A stretch of DNA of 36,507 nucleotides, taken from positions 1 to 36,507 of the forward strand of contig NZ_BBPO01000066.1 of assembly GCF_000787815.1 (NCBI RefSeq), in the 5' to 3' direction. The notes beneath the pieces are model-generated. The model had not been told where the DNA came from. It searched no databases and worked only from the letters and a program-made list of their open reading frames with translations. The translations under genes and the position numbers were made by a program. This document shows, piece by piece, positions 1 through 8,777 of this stretch (within the stretch, counting starts at the first letter, position 1; each line of letters begins with the position of its first letter). This stretch comes from Streptacidiphilus neutrinimicus. GTDB lineage: Bacteria > Actinomycetota > Actinomycetes > Streptomycetales > Streptomycetaceae.

Positions 1-41
1 CCGGGTCTTTCCTGGAAAGAACACCACACAAGCGGAAAAGG

Positions 42-79
42 CTGAGGCCGGAAGACGTTGTCACGTCTTCCGGCCTCAG
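42..79. terminator. Strong hairpin terminator after the membrane-protein gene
   Basis: A perfect 17-bp stem (42-58 with 63-79) closes a 4-nt loop. It lies just downstream of the leftward gene that ends at 85. There is no long U-tract, as is common for high-GC actinobacterial terminators. It probably ends the leftward T4SS-like operon, and the symmetric stem could also work on the other strand. Confidence 0.8.
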
Positions 80-84
80 TCATG

Positions 85-1311
85 TCACTCTCCGGGGGAG
101 TCCACCGGGTCTGCCGGGTCCGCCGGGCCCGTTGGGGGCGGCGGTGCGGTGCCGGCGAAGGGGATGCCGGCCTCCTCGGCGAGCTGGAGGTCGAGGCTCT
201 CGCGCCGGATGCGACGGTCGATGTAGAGCAGGCCGTGAGCCATCGGGATCAGCGGAAGCGTCGCCAGGCTGAGCAGCAGGCCGACCGGCAGCATGACGGC
301 GTAGAGAGCCATCATCGCGATCAGCTGGTCACGGACGAAGGTGGGGCTGTTCGGATCGGTGGTGGGGGTGCCGGTGAGGCCGACCGACCCCGCAAGGAAG
401 ACCGACAGCACCTGGTTCACCAGGAACTGGGCGACCGAGCCGATCAGCCCGACCAGGAGGGTGATACCGAGAGAGCGCCACCAGCCGCCTTCGTTGAGTC
501 GCCATGCGCGCCTGATCGCCTCGATCGGGCCCTTACCCTCGAGGATGACCGTGGCGCTGAGCGGGACCAGGCGGATCTGGATGTAGATCATCGCTGCGAT
601 GGCCGTGAAGTAGCAGACGATGCCGAGGAGCACGGAGATCGCCGCGGAGCTGCTGACGAACGCGAGCAGCACGACCAGGCCGATGACCACGGTGATCGGG
701 ACCACGCACAGCAGCTGGACCAACAGCAGGGCGCCGAGGAGCCGCCAGAAGCTCGGGAGGCTCTCCGACGCGGCTTGGCGGAAGCCCACGCGCCGGCCCA
801 CCACTGCGTGGCGCAGGGTGGCGACGGAGCTGAGGCTCGCCGCGAGGTAGACCGCAAAGGAGCAGACGGCGAACAGCAGGACGATGCCGCCGAACGCGAC
901 TGCGGCGTTGGTGATCTCGGAGTCGCTGGGGTGCCAACCCGGGTCGTCCACGTGGGCACGGGCGTTGACCCAGAAGTCGTGCAGCGGCGACCATTCGATG
1001 GCGCCGAAGATCCCGAAGATCGCCAGACAGCCGAGGCCGGTGATCAGCGGCGGTCCGTAGACCGCGAGGAAGTTGTAGCGGATCGTCGTGAAGATCGCGT
1101 TGACGATCTCGCCGGCGTTGAGTGGCCGCAGCGGTATGACTCCGGGCTTGGGAGCCAACTGGATCCGGCCCCATGGTGTGGAGCCGAAGGGGCCGGTCGG
1201 GCCCCACTGGCCCCCGGGCGGCGGAGGCCCGTACGGCGGCGGTCCGCCCAGTGGGCCGCCCGGTGGTCCCGGCGGTGTGGGTGGCTGCCACCAGCCCCCG
1301 TTGTTACTCAT
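85..1311 (-). CDS. Polytopic membrane protein with Pro/Gly-rich N-terminus (GPDPase-membrane-domain-like)
   Basis: This 408-aa protein starts with a cytoplasmic-looking Pro/Gly-rich stretch (residues 1-45), followed by about six hydrophobic segments between roughly residues 75 and 365. The pattern resembles the membrane domain of glycerophosphoryl diester phosphodiesterases (DUF7847-like), without any catalytic domain. A phrase such as LRPLNAGEIVNAIF just before the first membrane helix is typical of that family. The C-terminus is charged (RRIRRESLDLQLAEEAG) and probably cytoplasmic. It is the last gene of the leftward operon, 78 bp after the coupling-protein-like gene, and is followed by a strong hairpin. 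The start ATG is preceded by AAGAGAA. Its function is unknown; a membrane partner of the T4SS-like complex is an inference from position only. Confidence 0.8.
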   Translation of the reverse strand: MSNNGGWWQPPTPPGPPGGPLGGPPPYGPPPPGGQWGPTGPFGSTPWGRIQLAPKPGVIPLRPLNAGEIVNAIFTTIRYNFLAVYGPPLITGLGCLAIFGIFGAIEWSPLHDFWVNARAHVDDPGWHPSDSEITNAAVAFGGIVLLFAVCSFAVYLAASLSSVATLRHAVVGRRVGFRQAASESLPSFWRLLGALLLVQLLCVVPITVVIGLVVLLAFVSSSAAISVLLGIVCYFTAIAAMIYIQIRLVPLSATVILEGKGPIEAIRRAWRLNEGGWWRSLGITLLVGLIGSVAQFLVNQVLSVFLAGSVGLTGTPTTDPNSPTFVRDQLIAMMALYAVMLPVGLLLSLATLPLIPMAHGLLYIDRRIRRESLDLQLAEEAGIPFAGTAPPPPTGPADPADPVDSPGE

Positions 1312-1389
1312 TTCTCTTGCGGTCCTTCGTCGGAGTTGTCAGGACCACTGAGCGTACGGCAGGGGGATGTGGCTGGGCAGAGGCTGGGT

Positions 1390-3756
1390 TCAGGCCTGTG
1401 CCGGGCTGATGCGGAAACGTTGCGGCGGGGCGGTCCGGTGCCGTCCCGCCAGCACCAGGAGCTCGTCGGGCCCCAGGCCTTGCTGGACGCCGTGCTCGGC
1501 GGCGCCGAGGGAGGCGAGCAGCGCGGCGAGCGGCGCGGGGGAGAGGGGGCCGAGGGCCGCGCCGTGGTCGGCGTTTGTCCACAGGCTGTGGACAGCGCGC
1601 TCGCCCCAGCGGGCACGGGCCTGCTCGGGGGAGCGCAGCAGCGTGACCGCACGCAGTCCGTGTGTGGCGCCATCGGCCATGAGCTGCGGCAATGTCGGGA
1701 AGGGCGCTACCGCGGCGATGTCGTCGAGGACGAAGACGAGGCTCGGCGTGCCCACCGCGGGGCGCGCTTGCGCGCCCGCGTTCCAGGCCCGCTGGACCAC
1801 GTCGTCCACAAGTGCGGACAGCAGCGGCATGGCGCTGTGGACAGCCGGGGCGCTCCCGTTGCCGGGCTCGCGGAGGCGAGCGTCGCCGGAGTGGCCGAAG
1901 AGGTACAGGCTGCCTGCGGCGCCGTCCTCGAGCAGAGCTGCCGGGTCGAGTGCGGACGCCGGGGACTCGGGCGTGCAGGCGGCGAGCACGTGCAGTTCGG
2001 CGACGGCTCCCAGCGCGGCGCGGACGCGAGCCAGGCCGGCCTCCAGCACGGCGGCGGGCTGCAGCAGTGCCGCCTGGAGCTGACCGGCCCACGCCTCCTC
2101 CCCGGCTGCCACGTCGACGGGCGTCGCGGCCGACTGCAGTACGGCCACGGCCTCCTGACGACCCGCTCCCGATCCGCCGCCCGGAGAGCTGCCGCCGGCC
2201 CAGCGGGCGACGTGCCGGAATGGACGGCCGTCGAGGGCGGCGGCGCGCAGCCAGCAGCGCAGCAGGGTCTCGGCGAGCCTGCGGACGGTCTGCTCCTCCG
2301 CACCGGCGACCGGGCGCACCGTTGGGAGGAGCAGCGCGCGGGCGCGCGCGGTGGCGATGACCGGCTCCGCGCACGCGGTGTGGGGCGCCCAGCGCCCGCG
2401 TGGGAAGTCGGCGTCCTCGTCGGTCAGCTGCTGCGGGTCGAACCGCGCGGCGCGGCGGTGGGGCGGGCGTACGGCCCACAGTTCCGGGTCCGCGGTAACC
2501 ACGACGAGCGGCGCGTTCGCCGCCCCCGTGACGGCGGCGCTCATCAGCGCATGCCGCCCCGCGGCCCCCGCCTCCGGGGCGAAGACACACATCGTCCCGG
2601 TGTCGGGCAGCGCGAAGGGCAGGGCCGCCTGGTGGCCCGCCGTGGCCGTGGCCCGCTGCGCCCATCCGGCCGCCGTCGACCCACCGGGACGCGGCACGCT
2701 CGCAGTTGACGGCGCGGTGGTCGTCCCGTCGGACGTCGGCGGCAGCCCCGGTGTGCGGCTGCCCGTGCCCTGCGGGACGACGCGTCCGTCGGGACCGAGC
2801 TCGGTCGCCGCCCCCGGTCGGCCGGCGGTCCAGGGCGAGGCGAGGCCGGGAGCGGGGCCCTCGGTCGACGCGACGTCGAGCCACGGGGCTCCGTCGTGAA
2901 GGACCGTGGGCGTCGGCATGTCACCCGGGGCATCGTGCGGCCCGGCGCCCCACGGCGAGGCCGCGCCGCCGCCTCGGGCCACCGCCCCGGGCCGGACGGT
3001 CCCGACGGGGTCGGAGAAGCCCGCACTCGGCGTGCCCGGGACGCCCGACGCGTCAGGGCTGCCCGAGGAGGCCGACCAGGCCGAGGGGCTCGACCCCGGA
3101 ACTCCGCTGCCCGGAACGCCGGAGGCCGCGACGCCCGGGTCGGGCCCGGGGGGCCCGGCGGGCGTGCGGCCGGCGGGGACGGCGGCGTGATGGCCAGGTG
3201 GCGTCGGCCCGCGCCGTTGGCCCGGTGGACCGACGGTCGGCGCTGCGCCGCCTGCCGGATCCGCCCCCGGGAGAGCGGGGCCGGCCTCCTCCGGGCTGCC
3301 TGCCACGGCCCCCGTCCGCTCGCGCTCGCGTGCGTCGTGCGCGGCCCGGCGCTTCGCGCGGGCCGTCGCGGTGGAGAGGAGGAGCAGCAGGACGAGCGCC
3401 AGCAGTGCGAAGAAGGTGAGCCAGAACGCGGGCGCAGGCGGCAGGGAGGCCGCCGGCGTGCCGGGCCACGCGCCGGCGAGGTCGTTGGGGTCGGTGGCCA
3501 GGTGACGGATCGCGCCCGCGGTCGACAGGAACGGGAGCGGGTGCGGGAAGCGGCCGCGGGAGACGAGCCCGCCGAGCCCCGTGGCGGCCCACACCAGCGC
3601 CGTCGTGCCGAGCAGGACGGCGAGCAGCCCGACGATCAGGCCGTCGGGGATGCCCCGCTGCGCCGGCTGCCCCGGCTGTTGCCACCGCCGCGACGACGAC
3701 GGCTGCTGCGGTCGCTGCGGCTGCCGGGGCGCGGAGGGGGAGGGTGGGAAGGACAT
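1390..3756 (-). CDS. VirD4/TraD-type coupling-protein homologue with degenerate P-loop
   Basis: This 788-aa protein has two N-terminal membrane segments (about 38-62 and 110-130), a very long Ala/Pro/Gly/Ser-rich linker (about 150-380) with SGVPG-type repeats, and a C-terminal domain resembling type IV coupling proteins (TraM-recognition/TraG-D). The region LDDIAAVAPFPTLPQLMADG (678-697), followed by LLRSPEQARARWG, matches the coupling-protein Walker B and following block. At the expected Walker A position (393-403) it reads APEAGAAGRHA, so the GKT/S is missing and ATP hydrolysis is doubtful. The ATG overlaps the stop of the upstream VirB4-like gene by one base (TGATG), implying translational coupling. 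An open frame continues upstream to 4746, but it runs inside the VirB4 gene and is rejected. Likely role: a docking or adaptor subunit at the membrane rather than a motor (inference). Confidence 0.85.
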   Translation of the reverse strand: MSFPPSPSAPRQPQRPQQPSSSRRWQQPGQPAQRGIPDGLIVGLLAVLLGTTALVWAATGLGGLVSRGRFPHPLPFLSTAGAIRHLATDPNDLAGAWPGTPAASLPPAPAFWLTFFALLALVLLLLLSTATARAKRRAAHDARERERTGAVAGSPEEAGPALPGADPAGGAAPTVGPPGQRRGPTPPGHHAAVPAGRTPAGPPGPDPGVAASGVPGSGVPGSSPSAWSASSGSPDASGVPGTPSAGFSDPVGTVRPGAVARGGGAASPWGAGPHDAPGDMPTPTVLHDGAPWLDVASTEGPAPGLASPWTAGRPGAATELGPDGRVVPQGTGSRTPGLPPTSDGTTTAPSTASVPRPGGSTAAGWAQRATATAGHQAALPFALPDTGTMCVFAPEAGAAGRHALMSAAVTGAANAPLVVVTADPELWAVRPPHRRAARFDPQQLTDEDADFPRGRWAPHTACAEPVIATARARALLLPTVRPVAGAEEQTVRRLAETLLRCWLRAAALDGRPFRHVARWAGGSSPGGGSGAGRQEAVAVLQSAATPVDVAAGEEAWAGQLQAALLQPAAVLEAGLARVRAALGAVAELHVLAACTPESPASALDPAALLEDGAAGSLYLFGHSGDARLREPGNGSAPAVHSAMPLLSALVDDVVQRAWNAGAQARPAVGTPSLVFVLDDIAAVAPFPTLPQLMADGATHGLRAVTLLRSPEQARARWGERAVHSLWTNADHGAALGPLSPAPLAALLASLGAAEHGVQQGLGPDELLVLAGRHRTAPPQRFRISPAQA

Positions 3757-5111
3757 CAGGCCGCCGGGTCGTCCGCGAGTTGCCGGGAGGCGCGCGTGCG
3801 TTCGGCGATCGCGTCCTCCGTCATGGCGCGGTCGGTGTAGACGAGTGGCCGCTCCGACTCGGTGATGATGTGTTTCACCACCTGCACGTTGCCGTTGACG
3901 TCCCAGACGGCGATGCCCGGCGAGAGCGTCGGGATGATCTCCACGGCCCAGCGTGGCAGACCCAGCACGCGCCCGGTGGCGCGGGCCTCGTCCGCCTTCT
4001 GCATGTAGATCGTTCTGGTCGAGGCCATCTTCAGGATGGCGGAAGCCTCCTTCGCGGCCGCTCCGTCGACCACGTCGGACAGGTGGTGGACCACGGCGAC
4101 GAAGGAGAGGCCGAGGCGCCGTCCGAACTTCAGCAGCCGCTGGAACAGCTGGGCGACGAACGGAGAGTTGATGATGTGCCAGGCCTCCTCGACCAGGAAG
4201 ATGCGCTTCCTGCGGTCGGGGCGGATCCAGGTGTGCTCGAGCCAGACGCCGACGATCGCCATCAGGATCGGCATCGCGATCGAGTTGCGGTCGATGTGCG
4301 AGAGGTCGAAGACGATGAGCGGCGCGTCCAGGTCGATGCCGTCGGTGGTGGGGCCGTCGAACATGCCGCGCAGGTCGCCGTCGACGAGGCGGTCCAGGAC
4401 CAGGGCGACGTCGAGACCCCAGGTCTGGATCTCCTCGAGCGAGACGCCGAGCGCGTCGATCGAGTCGGTGTTGGGGGAGCGCAGCGCGTCGATGATGTCG
4501 CCGAGCACGGGCTGGCGGTTCGTCACCGTCGCATTGACGTGGGCGTGGGCGGCCTTGAGCGCGAAGCCGGCGCGCTCCTCCAGGCCGCGTCCCATGGCGA
4601 CCTCGATGATGGTGCGCAGCAGGGCCAGCTGGCCGGTCTGGGTGATGGCCGGGTCCAGCGGGTTGAGCTTGACGCCGCCCTCCAGCGCGGCCAGCGGGTC
4701 GAGCCGGATCGGCGTTATCCCGAGCGCTCGCGCGATCAGGTTCCACTCGCCGACGCCGTCCTCGCCCTGGGCGTCCAGCACCACGACCTGCCGGTCGCGG
4801 AAGCGCAGCTGGCGCAGCACGTAGGTCTTCTCCAGCGCGGACTTGCCGTTGCCGGACTCGCCCAGCACCAGCCAGTGCGGCGCGGGCAGCTGCTGGCCGT
4901 AGAGCTGGAACGGGTCGTAGACGTAGCCCTTGCCGCTGTAGACCTCACGGCCGATGATCACGCCGGAGTCGCCCAGGCCCGGCGCGGCCGTCGGCAGGTA
5001 GACGGCCTGGGCCTGGCCGGTGGAGGTGCGCACCGGCAGCCGGGTCGTCTCGATCCGGCCGAAGAGAAAGCTGGTGAACCCCTCGGTCAAGCCTCCGAGC
5101 GGTGGTGCCAT
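3756..5111 (-). CDS. VirB4-like T4SS ATPase (C-terminal motor half)
   Basis: This 451-aa P-loop ATPase of the VirB4/TrbE class has Walker A GESGNGKS at residues 84-91, VVVLDAQGE at about 109-117, the family phrase MFDGPTT near 250-256, and a Walker B-like IFLVEEAW at 304-311, where the usual Asp is Glu. VirB4 proteins are normally about 800 aa. Here only the motor half is present, while the N-terminal half seems to be in the preceding gene (5148-6686). The start ATG has GGAGG six bases upstream, 36 bp after the previous stop. It should energise assembly or substrate transport of the T4SS-like complex at the inner face of the membrane. The family assignment is firm; the transported substrate is unknown. 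Confidence 0.93.
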   Translation of the reverse strand: MAPPLGGLTEGFTSFLFGRIETTRLPVRTSTGQAQAVYLPTAAPGLGDSGVIIGREVYSGKGYVYDPFQLYGQQLPAPHWLVLGESGNGKSALEKTYVLRQLRFRDRQVVVLDAQGEDGVGEWNLIARALGITPIRLDPLAALEGGVKLNPLDPAITQTGQLALLRTIIEVAMGRGLEERAGFALKAAHAHVNATVTNRQPVLGDIIDALRSPNTDSIDALGVSLEEIQTWGLDVALVLDRLVDGDLRGMFDGPTTDGIDLDAPLIVFDLSHIDRNSIAMPILMAIVGVWLEHTWIRPDRRKRIFLVEEAWHIINSPFVAQLFQRLLKFGRRLGLSFVAVVHHLSDVVDGAAAKEASAILKMASTRTIYMQKADEARATGRVLGLPRWAVEIIPTLSPGIAVWDVNGNVQVVKHIITESERPLVYTDRAMTEDAIAERTRASRQLADDPAA

Positions 5112-5147
5112 GGCCGGCCTCCAGTGGTTCGGTCGAGCGGGCGGGGG

Positions 5148-6686
5148 TCAGCGGCGGATGCCGGTGGCGAAGGGCAGGGTGTTCACGAAGGCGCGGTGGT
5201 GTTCCCGGTCGCACCATTCCAGCTTGAGATAGCTCTTTCCGGCAGAGGCGCGAATGGTGCGCTTGTCGCGCGCCAGCGCTTCGGGGGAGCGCGAGCTGAC
5301 GGTGATGTAGCCGACCAGGTTCACCCCGGCGGCGCCGGAGGCGAGGTCCTCGCCGCGCTGGTCGACGCGGCCGCTGTGGGCGAGGTCGCGCGGGTCGACG
5401 GTGCGGTTCATCTTGGCGGCGCGGCTGGCCTCGGCCTCGTCGTTGGTCTTCTCGGTCAGCATCCGCTCGATGGCGACGTCGGTGGGCTCGAGGTCCATGG
5501 TGACGGCGACGGTGCGGATCACGTCCGGGGTGTGCACCAGCAGCGGCGCGAGGAAGTTGACGCCGACGGGCGTCAGCGGCCACTCCTTGACCCACGCGGT
5601 GGCGTGACACCAGGGCTCGCGGGTGACCGACTCGCGGGTCTTGGCCTGGAGGTAGTTGGGGTTCGTCGCGTCCAGCTCGGCGGGCCAGGCGTTGCGCCGG
5701 GACATGGCCTGGATGTGGTCGATCTGGTGGTCCGGGTCGTACATCGAGTGCAGCAGCGAGGCCAGGCGGGCCTGTCCGAGGGGCTGGCGCACCCGGATGT
5801 CGGCCTCGGCGAGGCGGGCGCAGATGTCGGTGAGCTCGCGGGCCATGACGGCGGCCAGGCCCTCGTCGCCGCGGGCGCGGCTGTGGGCGGTGCGGCCCAT
5901 CGCCTGGGCCTCGGCGGCGAGCTCGCGGGTGTAGTGCATGCAGGCGACGAGGTAGGCGCGGTGCTGCTCGGAGGAGGTGGAGACCATCGCCTGGAGCTGG
6001 TCGTAGGAGTCCTTGAGCCACTGGGGGGACTCGTCGTCGCCGCGTCGGGCGACGTCCTTGGCGTGCGCGTCGGGGTCGGCGGGGAGGGTGCGGGCCAGCA
6101 TCTGCAGACGCGTCACGAAGCCGTCGCCGTTGGCGACGTGGCGCAGCAGCGTGCCGAACCGTTCCACCAGGGCTTCCTGGTCCTCGCTGTCCCGCAGGCC
6201 GACGCCGGGGCCCTCGATCTCGATCGCGGCGGTGACGGTGCGGCGGTCGAGATGGAGCAGGACGGCGACCTCGTCCGGCCCGAAGGGCGCGGCCAGCCAC
6301 CGGATCCGCCCGATGCCGGGCGGCGGGCCGATCTCGACCTCGTCGCCGGCCAGGCGCGTTCCGGCCTCCATGGCGGAGGAGCGGTAGGTGCCGCCGGGGG
6401 AGCGGGCGATCCGCTTGTAGCTGCGATTGATCTCCGCCCACTTGTAGAAGGTCCGCTTGCGGTAGGGCAGGTAGACGATCGCGAAGCCGATGGCCGGGAA
6501 CCCGATCAGGCCGATCAGCCGGATGAGGAGGATCGGGACGAGGATGCCCCACATCATGCCCACGAAGGCGCAGAAGATGATCAGGAAGACCTCGCCGCCC
6601 TCGCGGTTCCGCCCGATCACCGCGTTCGGCTTGGCCTTGCCGATGAGGTAGGTGCGCCGGTACTGCCCGACGGGTGGGGTGGTCAC
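5148..6686 (-). CDS. SCO6880-family protein: PrgI-like membrane N-terminus plus VirB4-N-like domain
   Basis: This 512-aa protein opens with two close hydrophobic segments (about 32-70, a PrgI/VirB3-like hairpin) and continues with a long soluble region resembling the N-terminal domain of VirB4 proteins. It has no P-loop. I recognise it as the actinobacterial SCO6880 family that travels with VirB4-type ATPases. It starts with GTG, which overlaps the stop of the upstream VirB6-like gene by four bases (GTGA). The VirB4 motor gene follows after 36 bp. The pair probably acts together as the equivalent of one full-length VirB3-VirB4 protein. Location: inner membrane with a large cytoplasmic part (inference). 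Confidence 0.88.
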   Translation of the reverse strand: MTTPPVGQYRRTYLIGKAKPNAVIGRNREGGEVFLIIFCAFVGMMWGILVPILLIRLIGLIGFPAIGFAIVYLPYRKRTFYKWAEINRSYKRIARSPGGTYRSSAMEAGTRLAGDEVEIGPPPGIGRIRWLAAPFGPDEVAVLLHLDRRTVTAAIEIEGPGVGLRDSEDQEALVERFGTLLRHVANGDGFVTRLQMLARTLPADPDAHAKDVARRGDDESPQWLKDSYDQLQAMVSTSSEQHRAYLVACMHYTRELAAEAQAMGRTAHSRARGDEGLAAVMARELTDICARLAEADIRVRQPLGQARLASLLHSMYDPDHQIDHIQAMSRRNAWPAELDATNPNYLQAKTRESVTREPWCHATAWVKEWPLTPVGVNFLAPLLVHTPDVIRTVAVTMDLEPTDVAIERMLTEKTNDEAEASRAAKMNRTVDPRDLAHSGRVDQRGEDLASGAAGVNLVGYITVSSRSPEALARDKRTIRASAGKSYLKLEWCDREHHRAFVNTLPFATGIRR

Positions 6687-7969
6687 GGCTGGCTTCCGCC
6701 TCCCTTGGCGAACGTGCTGGTGGTACGTGCGGCGCGGGCCGCCTGGTCAGGGCTGCCGCCCTGGGCGGGGGGAGCGGCGGGCGCGTTGCGGGTGGCGTGT
6801 GCGGCGATGCCGGGCGCGACGCTCCCGCCTCCGGCGGCCCCGCCGCCGCTGCTGCCCCCGCCGTTCTCGCCGTCGCGGCCGGCGTGGGTGCTGATGCCCT
6901 GCTTCATGAAGTTCGCGGGGCCGTTGACCACGGCGCGGCCGGCGCTGACCGCTTGGGCGCGGGCGCGGCGCATGGCGACCATGTCGTCGCCGAAGCCGGG
7001 CACGAAGCGGTAGATGACGGAGCTGGCGAAGATGGACAGCACGAGGATCGCCACGCCGGAGGTGACGGTGGCGAACGCGTCGTTGGCCCCGGCGGAGGAC
7101 GCGACGGCCCCGGCGAGGCCGAGCACGATGACGATGACGGGCTTGATCAGGATCACCGCGATCATCAGCCCGGCCCAGCGGCGCACGTGCTTCCACATCT
7201 GCTTGTCGACCATGCCCGCGTAGACGACGGTGCCGAGCAGCGCCCCGACGTAGAGCATCGCGGCCCGCACGAACATCTCCAGCCAGACGACCGCGGCGGC
7301 GACGATGGCGATGAGGCTGACCCCCACCAGGATGATCGGCCCACCGCCGATCTTCCCCGAGGTCAGGGTGTCCGCGAAGGTCCCGAGGTAGGTTGCGGTG
7401 TCCGTCTTCGTCCCGGCGGCGATCCCCTCCGTGACGCCGTCGGTGGCGCTGACGACGGTGTACAGGATCAGCGGCGTGAACGCGGAGGCGAGCACGGTCA
7501 GCCACAGGAACCCGATCGCCTCACTGAACGCCGTGTGCAACGGCACGCCGCGCGCCGCGCGCTTGATGACGGCGAGCAGCCACAGCAGCAGCGTCAGGAA
7601 GGTCGCGGCACCGAAGACGATGGCGTACTGCTTGAGGAACGCGGTGTTGGTGAAGTCCACGTTCGTGGTGCTGTCGATCCCGTCGGACAGCTTCCGCACG
7701 ATCCACGCGGCCGCGTTAGCACAGCTGTTCGCCAGCGACTGCACGGGGTCGAGCGAGGCAGGGAGGCTACCCCCGGTGTTGCTGTTCTGCCCTTGCTGGC
7801 ACCAAACCTTCGCGGCTGCGGGCAGCCCGTCGCAGCTAGGTGAAGGTGAAGGGTGCGGTGACGGTGATACGGGCCCTGGCGCAGCGGCGGCGTTCCCGGC
7901 CAGAAGCAGGATCTGCAGGCTGGCAATCGCGATTGCCTTCGACGTCAGACGACGGAGGTCAACGGGCAT
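6683..7969 (-). CDS. VirB6/TrbL-like polytopic membrane protein of the T4SS-like complex
   Basis: This 428-aa protein starts with a signal-peptide-like segment (residues 1-29, ending LLLAGNAAAA). A short Pro/Ser/His-rich stretch and an extracytoplasmic region follow, then about six hydrophobic segments between residues 115 and 340 and a hydrophilic Gly/Ser/Ala-rich tail. This is the layout of VirB6/TrbL channel components. Its ATG (7967-7969) lies 11 bp inside the end of the upstream VirB8-like gene, and the next gene begins within its stop codon, so three genes are translationally linked. A longer frame up to 8257 exists but would overlap most of the preceding gene and has no ribosome binding site. 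Expected role: inner-membrane channel. Confidence 0.87.
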   Translation of the reverse strand: MPVDLRRLTSKAIAIASLQILLLAGNAAAAPGPVSPSPHPSPSPSCDGLPAAAKVWCQQGQNSNTGGSLPASLDPVQSLANSCANAAAWIVRKLSDGIDSTTNVDFTNTAFLKQYAIVFGAATFLTLLLWLLAVIKRAARGVPLHTAFSEAIGFLWLTVLASAFTPLILYTVVSATDGVTEGIAAGTKTDTATYLGTFADTLTSGKIGGGPIILVGVSLIAIVAAAVVWLEMFVRAAMLYVGALLGTVVYAGMVDKQMWKHVRRWAGLMIAVILIKPVIVIVLGLAGAVASSAGANDAFATVTSGVAILVLSIFASSVIYRFVPGFGDDMVAMRRARAQAVSAGRAVVNGPANFMKQGISTHAGRDGENGGGSSGGGAAGGGSVAPGIAAHATRNAPAAPPAQGGSPDQAARAARTTSTFAKGGGSQP

Positions 7970-8777
7970 AGCGGAACCCCCCGAACTGGTTGACGGCGTT
8001 CGCCATGGTGCCGAAGTTGGAAACTGTCTGGCTGCCACCGATCGGAGTCGGTCCATCGACCTGCGAGAAGTCGACGACCTTCCAGTCGCTACCGGACCAG
8101 TGGAGCTTGAGTGTGAGCGTGTACCAGAACTCAGTGATCGGTTGTGTGGAGCCCTGCCCTGCAAGACCGCCGATCGACGTACTCCAGACCTCGACCGTTG
8201 CTGCGTCGGAGGTGTAACTGTCGGGCTTGGTTCCCACGGGGATCGCGCGAGAGACAAAAGTCAGCCCGCTAGGGGCCTTGCCTTGGGTCAGGCCGAATCG
8301 GCTCGCCTGGGCGTCGAAAGAAGCATCGAAGCGGCTGTTCAGCGCTGTGCTGGCACTCGCATCGACTATGGCCGAGACGATCGCGTGGCGCGACTGGGTC
8401 GCGTACATGTCGCTGGAGCCGAGGGCGACGGAGTAGTTGGCGGCGGCGCTCTGGGCGCCCTCGCTGGTGTGGGGGTACTGGACGCCGATGCCGTTGGTGG
8501 TCGTGGTGACCGGCTGGGTGCCCGTCGGGGAGGTGGGGGCGGATTGCGCGCCCGCGTCGTCGGACTTGCCGGTCGTGCTACCGCCCGTACTGCCGTTCGA
8601 GGTGCTGCCGTTAGTGCGGTTGATCACCGCCACCGCGACGACCAGGAGGAAGACCACGACGAACACTCCGCCGAGCAGGCGCAGTCGGCGGAAACCAGGG
8701 GCCTGCGGCCCCAGCGCCGGCTGCTCGCCCGCCGGCAGGCGGGTCCGCGTGTGCGGCTGGTCGTCGGAGACGGACAC
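7959..8777 (-). CDS. VirB8-like single-pass membrane protein
   Basis: This 272-aa protein has a cytoplasmic N-terminus (1-33), one transmembrane segment (about 34-52, GGVFVVVFLLVVAVAVI), a Ser/Thr/Gly-rich linker (53-95) and a C-terminal extracytoplasmic domain of about 170 residues. That domain ends in alternating strands (WYTLTLKLHWSGSDWKVVDF), as in VirB8/TraM/NTF2-like conjugation proteins. The start is GTG with AAGGGGG a few bases upstream. Base composition is less GC-rich than neighbours: I count 108 G/C of 180 in 8041-8220. Its position between pilin-like and VirB6-like genes supports a scaffold role across the envelope. The VirB8 call rests on topology, fold impression and context, not on a clear signature motif. 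Confidence 0.75.
   Translation of the reverse strand: MSVSDDQPHTRTRLPAGEQPALGPQAPGFRRLRLLGGVFVVVFLLVVAVAVINRTNGSTSNGSTGGSTTGKSDDAGAQSAPTSPTGTQPVTTTTNGIGVQYPHTSEGAQSAAANYSVALGSSDMYATQSRHAIVSAIVDASASTALNSRFDASFDAQASRFGLTQGKAPSGLTFVSRAIPVGTKPDSYTSDAATVEVWSTSIGGLAGQGSTQPITEFWYTLTLKLHWSGSDWKVVDFSQVDGPTPIGGSQTVSNFGTMANAVNQFGGFRYAR

Noticed and set aside
1390-3756. Frameshift as the cause of the missing P-loop
   Set aside because: The same frame carries both the sequence just before and the Walker B-like block far after; the segment around 393-403 aligns without a change of frame.
3757-4746. N-terminal extension of the coupling-protein-like gene up to 4746
   Set aside because: The extension overlaps the VirB4 gene in another frame and is Arg/Pro-rich shadow; the ATG at 3756 overlaps the VirB4 stop in a typical coupled arrangement.
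3744-7013. Long rightward open frame (over 1000 codons) opposite the VirB4/SCO6880/VirB6-like genes
   Set aside because: Its translation is low-complexity Arg/Asp/Gly/Val without any domain, it lies exactly antisense to three genes with strong motifs, and high GC third positions create such antisense frames.
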